From the NCBI GenBank assembly GCA_017853735.1, contig JAFMJA010000023.1, positions 1-17,967 of the forward strand: a stretch of 17,967 nucleotides of DNA, written 5' to 3'. Below the pieces are notes generated by a model. The model was not told the origin of the DNA and searched no databases. It saw nothing but the letters and a program-made list of their open reading frames with translations. How positions within the stretch are numbered: position 1 is the stretch's first letter; each line of letters starts with the position of its first letter. Positions 1 through 7,031 of the stretch are shown piece by piece. A program made the position numbers and the translations under genes. This DNA is from Burkholderiaceae bacterium (lineage in GTDB: Bacteria; Pseudomonadota; Gammaproteobacteria; Burkholderiales; Burkholderiaceae_C).

Positions 1-603
1 GCGCTGCCCGCTGTCTTGTTCGATGAACTGCAAGGCCACTGGCTGAACCGGCGCATCAGCCGAGATGGCCGCTTGCAACAAATTGGCATGGAAGGGCAAC
101 AAACTGGTGCCATCTCCTGTTGTTCCCTCTGGAAAAACCGCCAGCACATCGCCGGCACGCAAGCTTTGCTCCATATGACGCACGACCCGCAAGGCATCAC
201 GGCGTTGCGAGCGCTCGATGAACAGCGTGCCCACGCCAGAAGCGAGCTTGCCGATCAGCGGCCAGCTCGCCACATCTGCCTTGGAAACAAAACGGCAATA
301 GCGTGCTGCATGCAAGGCAGTGATATCCAGCCAGGACAGATGATTGGCCACGATCAGCAGAGGCCCGCTGGCGCCGGATTCCCCCTGCACCACCAGCCTG
401 ATTCCCAGGCAGGATAGCAATCGCGCCGACCAAACCTGGACCCGCAGCTCACGCTGGTCCTGGGACAGGCGAGGAAATAGAAAGGCGATGGTCAACAAAC
501 CGCGCATCAAGTGCAGTACAGCCATCAACAAGCGCCAGCAGACACGCCAAACAGGCACCGGCCTTGAGTGCTCAGTCTGCGGCTTGGTAGGCAAGTAGGC
601 CAT
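1..603 (-). CDS. plsC: 1-acyl-sn-glycerol-3-phosphate acyltransferase, partial (C-terminus outside window)
   Basis: This enzyme transfers an acyl group to lysophosphatidic acid at the inner membrane to make phosphatidic acid for phospholipid synthesis. The acyltransferase signature NHLSWLD lies at residues 87-93, with the catalytic H88 and D93 spaced as HX4D. The second block FPEGT is at 157-161. A hydrophobic stretch near residues 22-44 would anchor the N-terminus. The frame stays open to base 1, so the last part is missing. The ATG at 603 overlaps the end of the dihydroorotase-like gene by 32 nt. Neither it nor a GTG at 558, just past that gene's stop, has a well-spaced ribosome binding site, so the start is uncertain. 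It is the last visible gene of the yqgE-ruvX-pyr operon, probably by read-through. The family assignment is firm; exact acyl specificity is not visible. Confidence 0.88.
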   Translation of the reverse strand, partial: MAYLPTKPQTEHSRPVPVWRVCWRLLMAVLHLMRGLLTIAFLFPRLSQDQRELRVQVWSARLLSCLGIRLVVQGESGASGPLLIVANHLSWLDITALHAARYCRFVSKADVASWPLIGKLASGVGTLFIERSQRRDALRVVRHMEQSLRAGDVLAVFPEGTTGDGTSLLPFHANLLQAAISADAPVQPVALQFIEQDSGQR

Positions 604-1870
604 TGACAAGGGTGTGGCGCACCCGACCGGGTAGTTCGTACCCAGCAAACGGGGTGTGCTTGCCTTGACTGATCAGGCGCTCGGGGTGGACCGTCCACTC
701 ACTGGATGGATTGAATATGCAGATATCCGCAACCCCACCAGTCACCAACTGGCCAACGCTGGCCTGCAGGGTTCCCAGCGAGCCGCCCAGCACGCGGGCC
801 GGCTCGCAAGTGAGCACTGCCAGCGAACGCGCCAGCCCCGCCCCGCTTTCCTGCCCCCACTTCAAGGCCAGGCTGAGCAGCAGCTCAAAGCCGCTGGCCC
901 CCGGTTCGCTTTCTGCAAATGGCAGATTCTTGGCGTCTTCGTCAACGGGCGTGTGGTCTGACACCAGCGCATCGATGGTGCCGTCTTCCAAAGCCTCTCG
1001 CAGGGCCTCACGATCTCTCTGCTGCCGCAGGGGCGGGTTCAGTCGCATGCTGCTGTCGAAATAACCGATATCGACATCGGTCAGGTGCAGCGAATTGATG
1101 CTCACATCGCAGCTCACCGGCAGGCCTTCGTCCTTGGCCCGGCGTACCAGCTCCACTGCGGCCGCGCTGCTGAGCCGGCACAGGTGCACGCGCGCCTTGT
1201 TGGCGCGCATGAGCTCAAAGAGGGTGTGCAGGGCAATGGTCTCGGCCGCTACGGGCACGCCTGACAATCCCAGGCGAGTAGCCAGTGGGCCACTGGCGGC
1301 GACCCCGCGGCCAAGGTAATAGTCCTGCGGCCTGAGCCAGATGGTCATGCCAAAGGTGCTGGCATATTGCAAGGCGCGTTGCAGAATCTGGGTATTGACT
1401 AAGGGCGCTTCAGCTTGGCTGAATCCAACGCAACCTGATTCGGCCAGCTGCACCATCTCAGTGAGAATCTCCCCTTTTAGGCCACGGGTGAGCGCGCCGA
1501 GCGGAAACAGGCGCGCCTGATGCAACTTCTCCGCGCGGTGCTTGAGCATCTCCACCAGACCGGGTTCATCCAGAACAGGATCGGTGTCGGGCAGGCAAAC
1601 CAGGCTGCTGATGCCCCCCGCTGCGGCAGCAGCCATTTCCGACTCCAGCATGCCCTCATGTTCGTAGCCCGGCTCGCGCAGGCGCGCGGCCAGATCGACC
1701 AGGCCAGGCGCCACCACGCAGCCCTTGGCGTCAATCAATCGATTGGGTGCAAAGTCAGCCGGGGCCTGCCCAATTGCAACAATGCGGCCAGCGGCCACCG
1801 CAACATCGGCAATTTCGTCAAAGTTGCTGGCCGGATCAATGACTCGGCCGCCATGAATTAACAGCTTCAT
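572..1870 (-). CDS. pyrC: Dihydroorotase-like protein lacking metal ligands (PyrC'/PyrX type)
   Basis: This 432-residue protein has the amidohydrolase fold of type I dihydroorotase: a GLVDL...REPG block at 56-68, LNPPLR at 277-282 and SDHTP at 304-308. The metal-binding DxHxHxR motif reads D59-L-A-A-R-L-R65, so both histidines are gone. The second His of the HxxH block is Arg (HLCRLS, R232), and the expected His-Glu-Asp segment reads RPQD (180-183). An active binuclear zinc site is therefore unlikely. In pseudomonads, a comparable inactive PyrC' is known to bind PyrB and to be needed for assembly and activity of aspartate transcarbamoylase. I infer the same role here, with a separate active dihydroorotase elsewhere in the genome. 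Its ATG overlaps the pyrB stop as ATGA, which suggests translational coupling and a fixed ratio of the two subunits. Confidence 0.9.
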   Translation of the reverse strand: MKLLIHGGRVIDPASNFDEIADVAVAAGRIVAIGQAPADFAPNRLIDAKGCVVAPGLVDLAARLREPGYEHEGMLESEMAAAAAGGISSLVCLPDTDPVLDEPGLVEMLKHRAEKLHQARLFPLGALTRGLKGEILTEMVQLAESGCVGFSQAEAPLVNTQILQRALQYASTFGMTIWLRPQDYYLGRGVAASGPLATRLGLSGVPVAAETIALHTLFELMRANKARVHLCRLSSAAAVELVRRAKDEGLPVSCDVSINSLHLTDVDIGYFDSSMRLNPPLRQQRDREALREALEDGTIDALVSDHTPVDEDAKNLPFAESEPGASGFELLLSLALKWGQESGAGLARSLAVLTCEPARVLGGSLGTLQASVGQLVTGGVADICIFNPSSEWTVHPERLISQGKHTPFAGYELPGRVRHTLVNGLLAYQAAD

Positions 1871-2829
1871 GCTTCATTCCCCGCCACGATACTCATCACC
1901 GCCATGCGAACCGCAATTCCAAAGGTGACCTGCGGCAGGATGACGCTTTGCTTGCCATCAACCACCGCGGAGTCGATTTCGACGCCGCGGTTGATCGGGC
2001 CTGGATGCATGACGATGGCATCACTCTTGGCCAGCAACAATTTTTCCGGGGTCAGGCCAAAGCTCTTGAAAAACTCCTGGCTGGAGGGCAGCAAAGCGCC
2101 ACTCATGCGCTCGTTCTGCAGGCGCAGCATGATGATCACATCGCTGCCGCGAATGCCTTCTTCCAGGGTATGGCAGACGCGCACACCCATCGGCGCCATA
2201 TCAGTCGGCACCAGGGTCCTGGGTCCGACCACCCGCACTTCCGCACAACCCAGCGTGGTCAGCGCATGGATATCTGAACGCGCCACCCGGGAGTGAAGTA
2301 CATCACCAACAATGGCGACGGTGAGGTTGGCAAAGTCCTTCTTGAAATGGCGGATGGTGTACATGTCCAGCAGTCCCTGGGTAGGGTGGGCATGACGACC
2401 GTCGCCCGCATTGATCACATGCACATGGGGCGCCACATGCTGTGCAATCAGGTAGGGTGCACCCGATTCGCTGTGGCGCACCACAAAGAGGTCGGCGGCC
2501 ATGGCGCTCAGGTTGGCGATGGTGTCCAGCAGGGTCTCACCCTTGGCAGTGGATGAGCGCGCAATATCCAGGTTGATCACGTCGGCCGACAGGCGCTTGG
2601 CAGCGATCTCAAAAGTGGTCCGGGTGCGGGTTGAATTCTCGAAAAACAGGTTGAAAACGCTTTTGCCGCGCAGCAACGGCACCTTTTTGACTTCACGGTC
2701 ATTGACGCTGACAAAGCTGCCTGCGGTATCCAGGATCTGCAGCAGGATGTCCTTGGGCAGGCCTTCAGTGGACAGCAGATGAATCAACTCGCCGTTTTGA
2801 TTGAGCTGTGGGTTGCGTTTGTACAGCAT
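1867..2829 (-). CDS. pyrB: Aspartate carbamoyltransferase catalytic subunit
   Basis: PyrB condenses carbamoyl phosphate with aspartate, the committed step of de novo pyrimidine synthesis in the cytoplasm. The 320-residue length is normal. The carbamoyl-phosphate loop FENSTRTR is at 63-70, the catalytic Lys loop at STAKGE (K96), the HPTQ motif at 148-151, SRVARS at 180-185, and the aspartate-domain HPGPINRG at 275-282. All expected active-site residues appear present. The start is set by a strong AGGAGG five bases before the ATG. It lies 80 nt downstream of pyrR, and the gap can form alternative hairpins, described separately. Its stop overlaps the start of the inactive dihydroorotase-like gene, its likely holoenzyme partner. 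Confidence 0.98.
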   Translation of the reverse strand: MLYKRNPQLNQNGELIHLLSTEGLPKDILLQILDTAGSFVSVNDREVKKVPLLRGKSVFNLFFENSTRTRTTFEIAAKRLSADVINLDIARSSTAKGETLLDTIANLSAMAADLFVVRHSESGAPYLIAQHVAPHVHVINAGDGRHAHPTQGLLDMYTIRHFKKDFANLTVAIVGDVLHSRVARSDIHALTTLGCAEVRVVGPRTLVPTDMAPMGVRVCHTLEEGIRGSDVIIMLRLQNERMSGALLPSSQEFFKSFGLTPEKLLLAKSDAIVMHPGPINRGVEIDSAVVDGKQSVILPQVTFGIAVRMAVMSIVAGNEA

Positions 2830-2909
2830 TCAGGCCTCCTGCCTGGACGACCCCTGGCAGATCAGAGCCCTGCGCAAGGATCGATTAGCTAATTTGCTTT
2901 GGAAGGATT
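2830..2909 (-). promoter_or_regulatory. pyrR-pyrB leader with two mutually exclusive hairpins at the pyrB ribosome binding site
   Basis: This is the only sizeable gap in the operon. On the coding strand, a proximal hairpin pairs CAGGC (2845-2841) with GCCTG (2835-2831). It places most of the AGGAGG ribosome binding site (2840-2835) in a five-base loop directly before the pyrB ATG. A distal hairpin pairs TGCC/GG with CC/GGCA across 2859-2840, with one A-A mismatch and a six-base loop. Both use bases 2840-2845, so they cannot form together. This could be a translational switch for pyrB, perhaps involving PyrR or UMP, but stems this short may also arise by chance. A 10-bp palindrome, ATTAGCTAAT, lies at 2884-2893. 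No clear terminator T-run is present. Confidence 0.35.
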
Positions 2910-3440
2910 TCATTCTGACGCCCTCACCCTGAAACTGAAGTCGCCTTTGGGGCTTTGGGCCAGCGTCAGATGCTCGCTGGCAGGCAGGGTGACACGGGCG
3001 GCGGCAAAATCCGCTTGGATCGGAAGTTCGCGCCCGCCGCGGTCCACCAATACCGCAAGCTGAACCCGGGCTGGGCGGCCATAGTCGTACAGCTCATTGA
3101 CTACCGCCCGAATTGTTCTGCCGGTGTAGAGCACATCGTCCAGCAGAATGATGTGGGCGCCATTGACCTCAAAGGGCAGGCGGGTCTGCCCCCCCGCGCT
3201 CAGGCCACGCTGGGCAAAATCGTCACGGTGCATGGAGGATGAAATCACGCCCACCTCACCGGGTAATGCCAGATCGCGCTGCAGGCGCTCGGCCAGCCAG
3301 GCTCCGCCCGAGGTGATGCCCACCAGGTGCGCCGCCGGAATGGCGATGGCCTGCACCCCGCGGCGCAGCTCTTGATACAGCGCCTCAGCATCCAGAGAGA
3401 GGGCGCCTGTGACCCCGCCTGCCTCGTTCTTGCTCGTCAT
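2910..3440 (-). CDS. pyrR: PyrR-type uracil phosphoribosyltransferase / pyrimidine operon regulator
   Basis: The protein belongs to the type I phosphoribosyltransferase family. The PRPP-binding loop IILLDDVLYTGRT spans about 97-109, and the acidic pair plus YTGRT is the PyrR form. Further PyrR-like parts are GITSGG (41-46) and HRDDF (71-75). The length of 176 residues is typical. In Gram-positive bacteria PyrR binds pyr mRNA in response to UMP and also has weak uracil phosphoribosyltransferase activity. Its role in proteobacteria is less clear. I chose the ATG at 3440 because it forms an ATGA overlap with ruvX and removes an N-terminal extension that has no family resemblance and lies over ruvX. 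Being immediately upstream of pyrB, it is well placed to regulate that gene. Confidence 0.93.
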   Translation of the reverse strand: MTSKNEAGGVTGALSLDAEALYQELRRGVQAIAIPAAHLVGITSGGAWLAERLQRDLALPGEVGVISSSMHRDDFAQRGLSAGGQTRLPFEVNGAHIILLDDVLYTGRTIRAVVNELYDYGRPARVQLAVLVDRGGRELPIQADFAAARVTLPASEHLTLAQSPKGDFSFRVRASE

Positions 3441-3856
3441 GCGATATCCCTCAAAAACTGCTCCAAAATGATGCAGGCTGCCGCCCCATCGGCATCCTTG
3501 GCGCCCAGTCCAAGGGCTTCTGTGGTGCTGTAGCGCTCGTCCACCTCGTACACCTGCAGACCAAAGCGGCCACGCAGCTGGCGGGCAAATTTCTGGGCCC
3601 GCAGGGTATTTTCGTGGGCCGCACCATCGGGATAAAAGGGGACCCCCACAACCAGCGCATCCGGCTGCCAATCGCGCAGACGGCGTGCGACCTCCTCGAA
3701 GCGGGCATCGCCTTGCGCAAGGATGGTCGCCTGGGGCTGGGCTGAGCGGGTGAGCCGGTTTCCAACAGCCACACCGGTGCGCTTGGTGCCAAAGTCAAAG
3801 GCCAGAAATGTTTTCTGCGTCGCTGGGACATCGGTGTGAACCAGCGCCTGGCTCAT
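3437..3856 (-). CDS. ruvX: RuvX/YqgF RNase H-fold nuclease (pre-16S rRNA maturation / putative Holliday junction resolvase)
   Basis: The 139-residue protein has the YqgF fold signatures: FDFGTKRTGVAVG (20-32, catalytic D21), VVGVPFYPDG (69-78), VDERYST (105-111, E107) and a C-terminal D-x-AAA helix (D123). The family is essential or nearly so in many bacteria. It is best supported as the nuclease that matures the 16S rRNA 5' end, with an older assignment as a Holliday junction resolvase. Both ends are ATGA overlaps, with yqgE upstream and pyrR downstream, so the three genes are probably translated together. The yqgE-ruvX pair is widely conserved in proteobacteria. Length, motifs and catalytic residues are all complete. 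Confidence 0.95.
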   Translation of the reverse strand: MSQALVHTDVPATQKTFLAFDFGTKRTGVAVGNRLTRSAQPQATILAQGDARFEEVARRLRDWQPDALVVGVPFYPDGAAHENTLRAQKFARQLRGRFGLQVYEVDERYSTTEALGLGAKDADGAAACIILEQFLRDIA

Positions 3857-4452
3857 GAATGTCCTGCCTCGGGTTGCAGCATCCAGGCTTGCAGACCAAG
3901 CAAGCCCAGTGCCCGGTCATAACGTTGCTCGATCGGTGTATCAAAGATGACTGATTCGTCGGCGGCCACCGTCAGCCAGCTGTTCTCCCCCAGCTCCGAC
4001 TCCAGCTGGCCCTCCCCCCAGGCAGAGTAGCCCAGGGACACCAAGACACGCCGGGGGCCGGCACCGGAAGAAAGCGCCTCCAGCACATCGCGCGAAGTGG
4101 TCATGGCCAGTCCGTCGGGCACCAGAATGCTGGAGGAATAAACCGGCTCGCTGGCTTCAGGGTCTGGCGAAGCGACCGGGTCATGGAGCACAAAGCCCCG
4201 ATCGGTCTGGACAGGCCCGCCATGAAAAACAGGTTGCTTGAGCAAGTCCTCCCGACCCAGGCGCAGGTCCACCTTGTCAAACAGGTTTTGCAGATTGATC
4301 TCGCTGGGCTTGTTGATGACCAAGCCCAGAGCGCCTCGCTCGCTGTGCTCGCACAGATAAACCACACTGCGGGAGAAAGTCGCATCGTCCAGTCCGGGCA
4401 TTGCGATCAGAAAATGATTCGTCAGATTGATCGAGGCAGAATCATCACTCAT
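3853..4452 (-). CDS. yqgE: YqgE/AlgH family protein (UPF0301)
   Basis: The 199-residue product matches the YqgE/AlgH family. It shows NHFLIAMPG near the N-terminus (12-20), a GLVINKP block (43-49), GGPVQ, and the characteristic LGYSAWGEGQLE near the C-terminus. The biochemical function of the family is not established; AlgH was named from a link with alginate regulation in Pseudomonas. No signal peptide or membrane segment is seen, so it is probably cytoplasmic. It is the first gene of the operon leading into ruvX and pyrR. Only 20 nt separate its ATG from the divergent photolyase start, so its promoter must extend into the photolyase coding region. No strong ribosome binding site is visible before the ATG. 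Confidence 0.93.
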   Translation of the reverse strand: MSDDSASINLTNHFLIAMPGLDDATFSRSVVYLCEHSERGALGLVINKPSEINLQNLFDKVDLRLGREDLLKQPVFHGGPVQTDRGFVLHDPVASPDPEASEPVYSSSILVPDGLAMTTSRDVLEALSSGAGPRRVLVSLGYSAWGEGQLESELGENSWLTVAADESVIFDTPIEQRYDRALGLLGLQAWMLQPEAGHS

Positions 4453-4472
4453 GCCAACATTCTAAAGCGATC

Positions 4473-5951
4473 ATGGACAAACCCTATAAATCCGGTCTGG
4501 TCTGGTTCAGGCGAGATCTCCGCCTGAACGACCACGCCGCCTTCAGCCTGGCAGTACAGCAATGCGAGCAGGTGCACTGCCTGTTCGTGTTCGACCGCGC
4601 CATCCTCGACCCGCTGCACCGCGCCGATCGGCGGGTCGAGTTCATCCGCGCCGCGCTGCTGGAGCTCGATGAGGGCCTGCGCCGCCTGGCCGGCCACGAC
4701 CAGGCCGGGCTGATTGTGGCGCATGGTCAGAGCGTCACACTGGTGCCTCAGCTGGCGCACGAGCTGGGTGTCCAGGCGGTCTTTGCGGCCCAGGATTACG
4801 AGCCCGCCGCGATCGAGAGGGATGACCAAGTGGGCCAGCAACTCGCCGGGTCTGGTCTTGTGCTGCACACCTGCAAGGACCAGGTGATATTTGAGAAGCG
4901 GGAAATTCTCACCCGTAGCGCGACGCCCTACACTGTGTTCACACCCTACAAGAAGGCCTGGCTGGCTGCAGTTGATGATGCGGCTCTGGCTGAAAAAAAG
5001 GCGCCGCGGGCGGACGCCGTATTGTCAGCCCGACCGACGCCCTGGCGGCGCGATGTTCCCAGCCTGAAGGACATTGGGTTTGAAGCAAGCAATCTGGCCC
5101 AGCTCAAGATACCCACCGGCGAGAGCGGCGCGCGCCAACTGCTGAGGGACTTTTTCGATCGCATGGACCAGTACCACAACACACGTGATTTTCCAGCGAT
5201 CAAGGGGCCAAGCTACCTCAGTGTCCACCTGCGCTTTGGCACTGTGTCGGTACGCCACCTGGCCAAGCTGGCGCTGCAGCGCATGGCTGCCGGCAGCCGT
5301 GGCGCAGAGACCTGGCTGGGTGAGCTGATCTGGCGCGAGTTCTACTTTCAGTTGCTGGCCAACTTTCCCCATGTGGCCAGCGGCAGCTTCCGCCCGGAAT
5401 ACGATGCAATTGCCTGGGAACAGGGGGCGCAGGCACAGGCGCGATTCCAGGCCTGGTGCGAAGGCAGGACAGGCTACCCGCTGGTGGACGCCGCCATGGC
5501 CCAGCTCAACCAGAGTGGCTATATGCACAACCGCCTGCGCATGGTGAGTGGAAGTTTTTTGGTGAAGGACCTGGGCATCGATTGGCGCTGGGGCGAGCGC
5601 TACTTTGCTGAAAAGCTGATCGATTTCGACCTGTCGGCCAATAACGGCGGCTGGCAATGGGTGGCATCCAGCGGCTGCGATGCCCAGCCCTGGTTCCGGA
5701 TCTTCAACCCGGTCAGCCAAAGCGAAAAATTCGACCCGGAGGGACGGTTCATCAGGCGCTACCTGCCCCAATTGGCAGACCTGCCCAACAAGCTGGTGCA
5801 CGCGCCCTGGCTGGCCGAGGCCGAACTTTTGCGCAGCGCGGGCGTGCGCCTGGGTGAAAACTACCCGAAGCCGCTGGTAGACCATGCCCTGGCGCGCGAG
5901 CGCACCCTTGAGCGCTACTCAGCGGTCAGGGCAAAGTCGCGCAGTGCCTGA
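4473..5951 (+). CDS. phrB: Class I cyclobutane pyrimidine dimer photolyase
   Basis: This flavoenzyme uses blue light to split pyrimidine dimers in DNA. The N-terminal Rossmann-like antenna domain starts with VWFRRDLRLND (10-20). The FAD-binding helical domain shows GELIWREFYFQLL (283-295), GRTGYPLVDAAM (331-342), MHNRLRM (351-357) and NNGGWQW (390-396) followed by FRIFNP (408-413). The electron-transfer tryptophans match at W371 and W394, at the same 23-residue spacing as E. coli W359/W382. W315 is the likely third member. The length of 492 is slightly above the usual 470-480 because of a charged tail. The last 37 bases overlap the convergent ORF on the other strand. The conserved NNGGWQW and FRIFNP blocks favour CPD photolyase over cryptochrome-like relatives, but the antenna pigment cannot be read from sequence. 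Confidence 0.97.
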   Translation: MDKPYKSGLVWFRRDLRLNDHAAFSLAVQQCEQVHCLFVFDRAILDPLHRADRRVEFIRAALLELDEGLRRLAGHDQAGLIVAHGQSVTLVPQLAHELGVQAVFAAQDYEPAAIERDDQVGQQLAGSGLVLHTCKDQVIFEKREILTRSATPYTVFTPYKKAWLAAVDDAALAEKKAPRADAVLSARPTPWRRDVPSLKDIGFEASNLAQLKIPTGESGARQLLRDFFDRMDQYHNTRDFPAIKGPSYLSVHLRFGTVSVRHLAKLALQRMAAGSRGAETWLGELIWREFYFQLLANFPHVASGSFRPEYDAIAWEQGAQAQARFQAWCEGRTGYPLVDAAMAQLNQSGYMHNRLRMVSGSFLVKDLGIDWRWGERYFAEKLIDFDLSANNGGWQWVASSGCDAQPWFRIFNPVSQSEKFDPEGRFIRRYLPQLADLPNKLVHAPWLAEAELLRSAGVRLGENYPKPLVDHALARERTLERYSAVRAKSRSA

Positions 5952-6766
5952 AGCAAATCCTCTTGCGGTGTTTTGGCAATGCCGGCCGCTTGTTGGTGCA
6001 GCAAATGGCGCAGATGTTGAGCCGCACTTGCCAGCACTCGGGCCTGATGAGCTGTGAGGACCTTGCAGGCCGCCGCCTGCAATGCCAGCGCCAACTGGCA
6101 GCAATATTCGCTCAAGGCCCCAAGTCCCTGGTCCTCGGCGCCAACGGAGAGGGCCCATGCCAATGACGCCGCATGGATCAGTTGTGTAGGTGGCAGGTCC
6201 TGCGCACCTGCAGAAAGCATGGTTTCGAGTTGTCGGGAATAGGGATCTGCCAAGCCCAGCCAGTCTGGCTGAGGCACAGCCGGTGCTGCGCCCAAGGCCT
6301 TGCCCAAGACCTGCCACCCATCTTCCTGGCCCTGCGCAGCCAAGAGCTGACATTCCTGCAGCAGCGCCAGGGCCAGATCATGAGAGGGCTCTGGCTCGTG
6401 CCGCAACAGGGCCGCGCATTGCAACAGGATCTGCAAGGCCATCGTCTTGGCTTTGGCATCTGCCAAAGGCGCAAGCTGGCTGCGTAGCTCAAAAAAAGCA
6501 GCGGCAATCTTGCAAAAGGCACGCCAGGCCAGATCGGACTGCCCCCGGGCCAGGCTCAGGCTGAGCTGGCGCAGGGCTAGGGCGTTTGCAGCATCCGGCT
6601 GACGTAGCCAGGCAAGGACGGCTCGGTCCCATTCTTCTCTGGAGGCAGTCCGACCGGGCTGGATGTCTGGCCAAGCAGCCAGAACGGTATCAGCTCGCCG
6701 CCAGTCCAGTGGCGGGCCCAGGCTCAGATCTGAACCATTTCGAAATCTTCCTTGCGCGCTCCACAT
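5915..6766 (-). CDS. Unassigned helical protein, possible remnant of a PilL/ChpA-type chemotaxis kinase
   Basis: The 283-residue ORF is rich in Ala, Leu and Gln and predicted mostly helical, with no signal peptide or membrane segment. Residues 62-140 contain ALRQLSLSLARGQ and FCKIAAAFFE (84-93), then a Lys/Leu helix. This resembles the N-terminal non-catalytic region of the large PilL/ChpA hybrid kinases of twitching motility as I recall them. Residues 195-275 (IHAASL, LGALSEY, LLHQQAAG) resemble a later histidine phosphotransfer module with Ser where the phospho-His should be. Kinase, CheW and receiver domains are absent. In related genomes, rubredoxin is followed by pilGHIJ and pilL, so an internal deletion is plausible. 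The ATG at 6766 lies inside the rubredoxin gene without a ribosome binding site, and no ATG, GTG or TTG was found in the following ~85 codons. It may be expressed by coupling, or be a pseudogene. Confidence 0.5.
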   Translation of the reverse strand: MWSAQGRFRNGSDLSLGPPLDWRRADTVLAAWPDIQPGRTASREEWDRAVLAWLRQPDAANALALRQLSLSLARGQSDLAWRAFCKIAAAFFELRSQLAPLADAKAKTMALQILLQCAALLRHEPEPSHDLALALLQECQLLAAQGQEDGWQVLGKALGAAPAVPQPDWLGLADPYSRQLETMLSAGAQDLPPTQLIHAASLAWALSVGAEDQGLGALSEYCCQLALALQAAACKVLTAHQARVLASAAQHLRHLLHQQAAGIAKTPQEDLLQALRDFALTAE

Positions 6767-6897
6767 TCAGGGCAGGTCCAGTTCATCGGCACCTCGCTCC
6801 AAGGCGTCCCCGGGGCAATGCCGTGTTCAGGGTCACCGGCAGCCTCATCGTATATCCAGCCACATATCAGGCACATCCAGGTTTTGCTATCACTCAC
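6724..6897 (-). CDS. Rubredoxin
   Basis: This small iron-sulfur-free electron carrier holds one Fe in four cysteines. The protein has 57 residues with CLIC (C9, C12) and CPEC (C42, C45), plus the standard GWIYDEAAGDP turn and a P..W.CP core, all in rubredoxin spacing. I chose the GTG at 6897, which is preceded by GAAGG about ten bases upstream and gives the usual length. A longer reading to an ATG at 7029 adds a tail with no rubredoxin character. An internal ATG at codon 8 would cut into the fold. It is divergent from the thiD-like gene. Downstream it overlaps the PilL-like ORF by 43 nt. The redox partner is not encoded here. Confidence 0.95.
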   Translation of the reverse strand: MSDSKTWMCLICGWIYDEAAGDPEHGIAPGTPWSEVPMNWTCPECGARKEDFEMVQI

Positions 6898-7031
6898 GAT
6901 ATCCAGACCTTCGCTTCGAATAAAATGAATCCGACTGATTGTATAGAGGCTGGCCTGAAGCCAAGCCGACTGCCAGAATGGCATGCCAGGGCCGGGTTGG
7001 TAGCTTCTCAAAAAGGCCACAGACCCCATTC
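6898..7031. promoter_or_regulatory. Divergent intergenic region between rubredoxin and the thiD-like gene
   Basis: These 134 bases must carry promoters for both directions. The part at about 6917-6950 is AT-richer than its surroundings. A TATAGA hexamer at 6941-6946 on the plus strand could serve as a -10 for the thiD-like gene, but no good -35 lies at the right distance. No riboswitch of the thiamine (TPP) type was recognised. Confidence 0.3.

Noticed and set aside
16..417. 133-codon open frame on the plus strand at the left edge
   Set aside because: Exact antisense of plsC, whose NHxxxxD and FPEGT motifs read clearly on the minus strand.
3441..3671. N-terminal extension of pyrR to 253 residues
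   Set aside because: It overlaps most of ruvX, reads as Gly/Cys/Trp-rich shadow sequence, and the ATGA junction at 3437-3440 gives the normal PyrR length.
5025..5885. 286-codon open frame on the minus strand across the photolyase gene
   Set aside because: It is the antisense shadow of a complete, motif-rich photolyase. Its translation shows no family features and is biased to His, Gln and Ala, as expected from the reverse frame of GC-rich DNA.
6898..7031. TPP riboswitch before the thiD-like gene
   Set aside because: The conserved CUGAGA and related core strings of the THI element were not found in this 134-base stretch.
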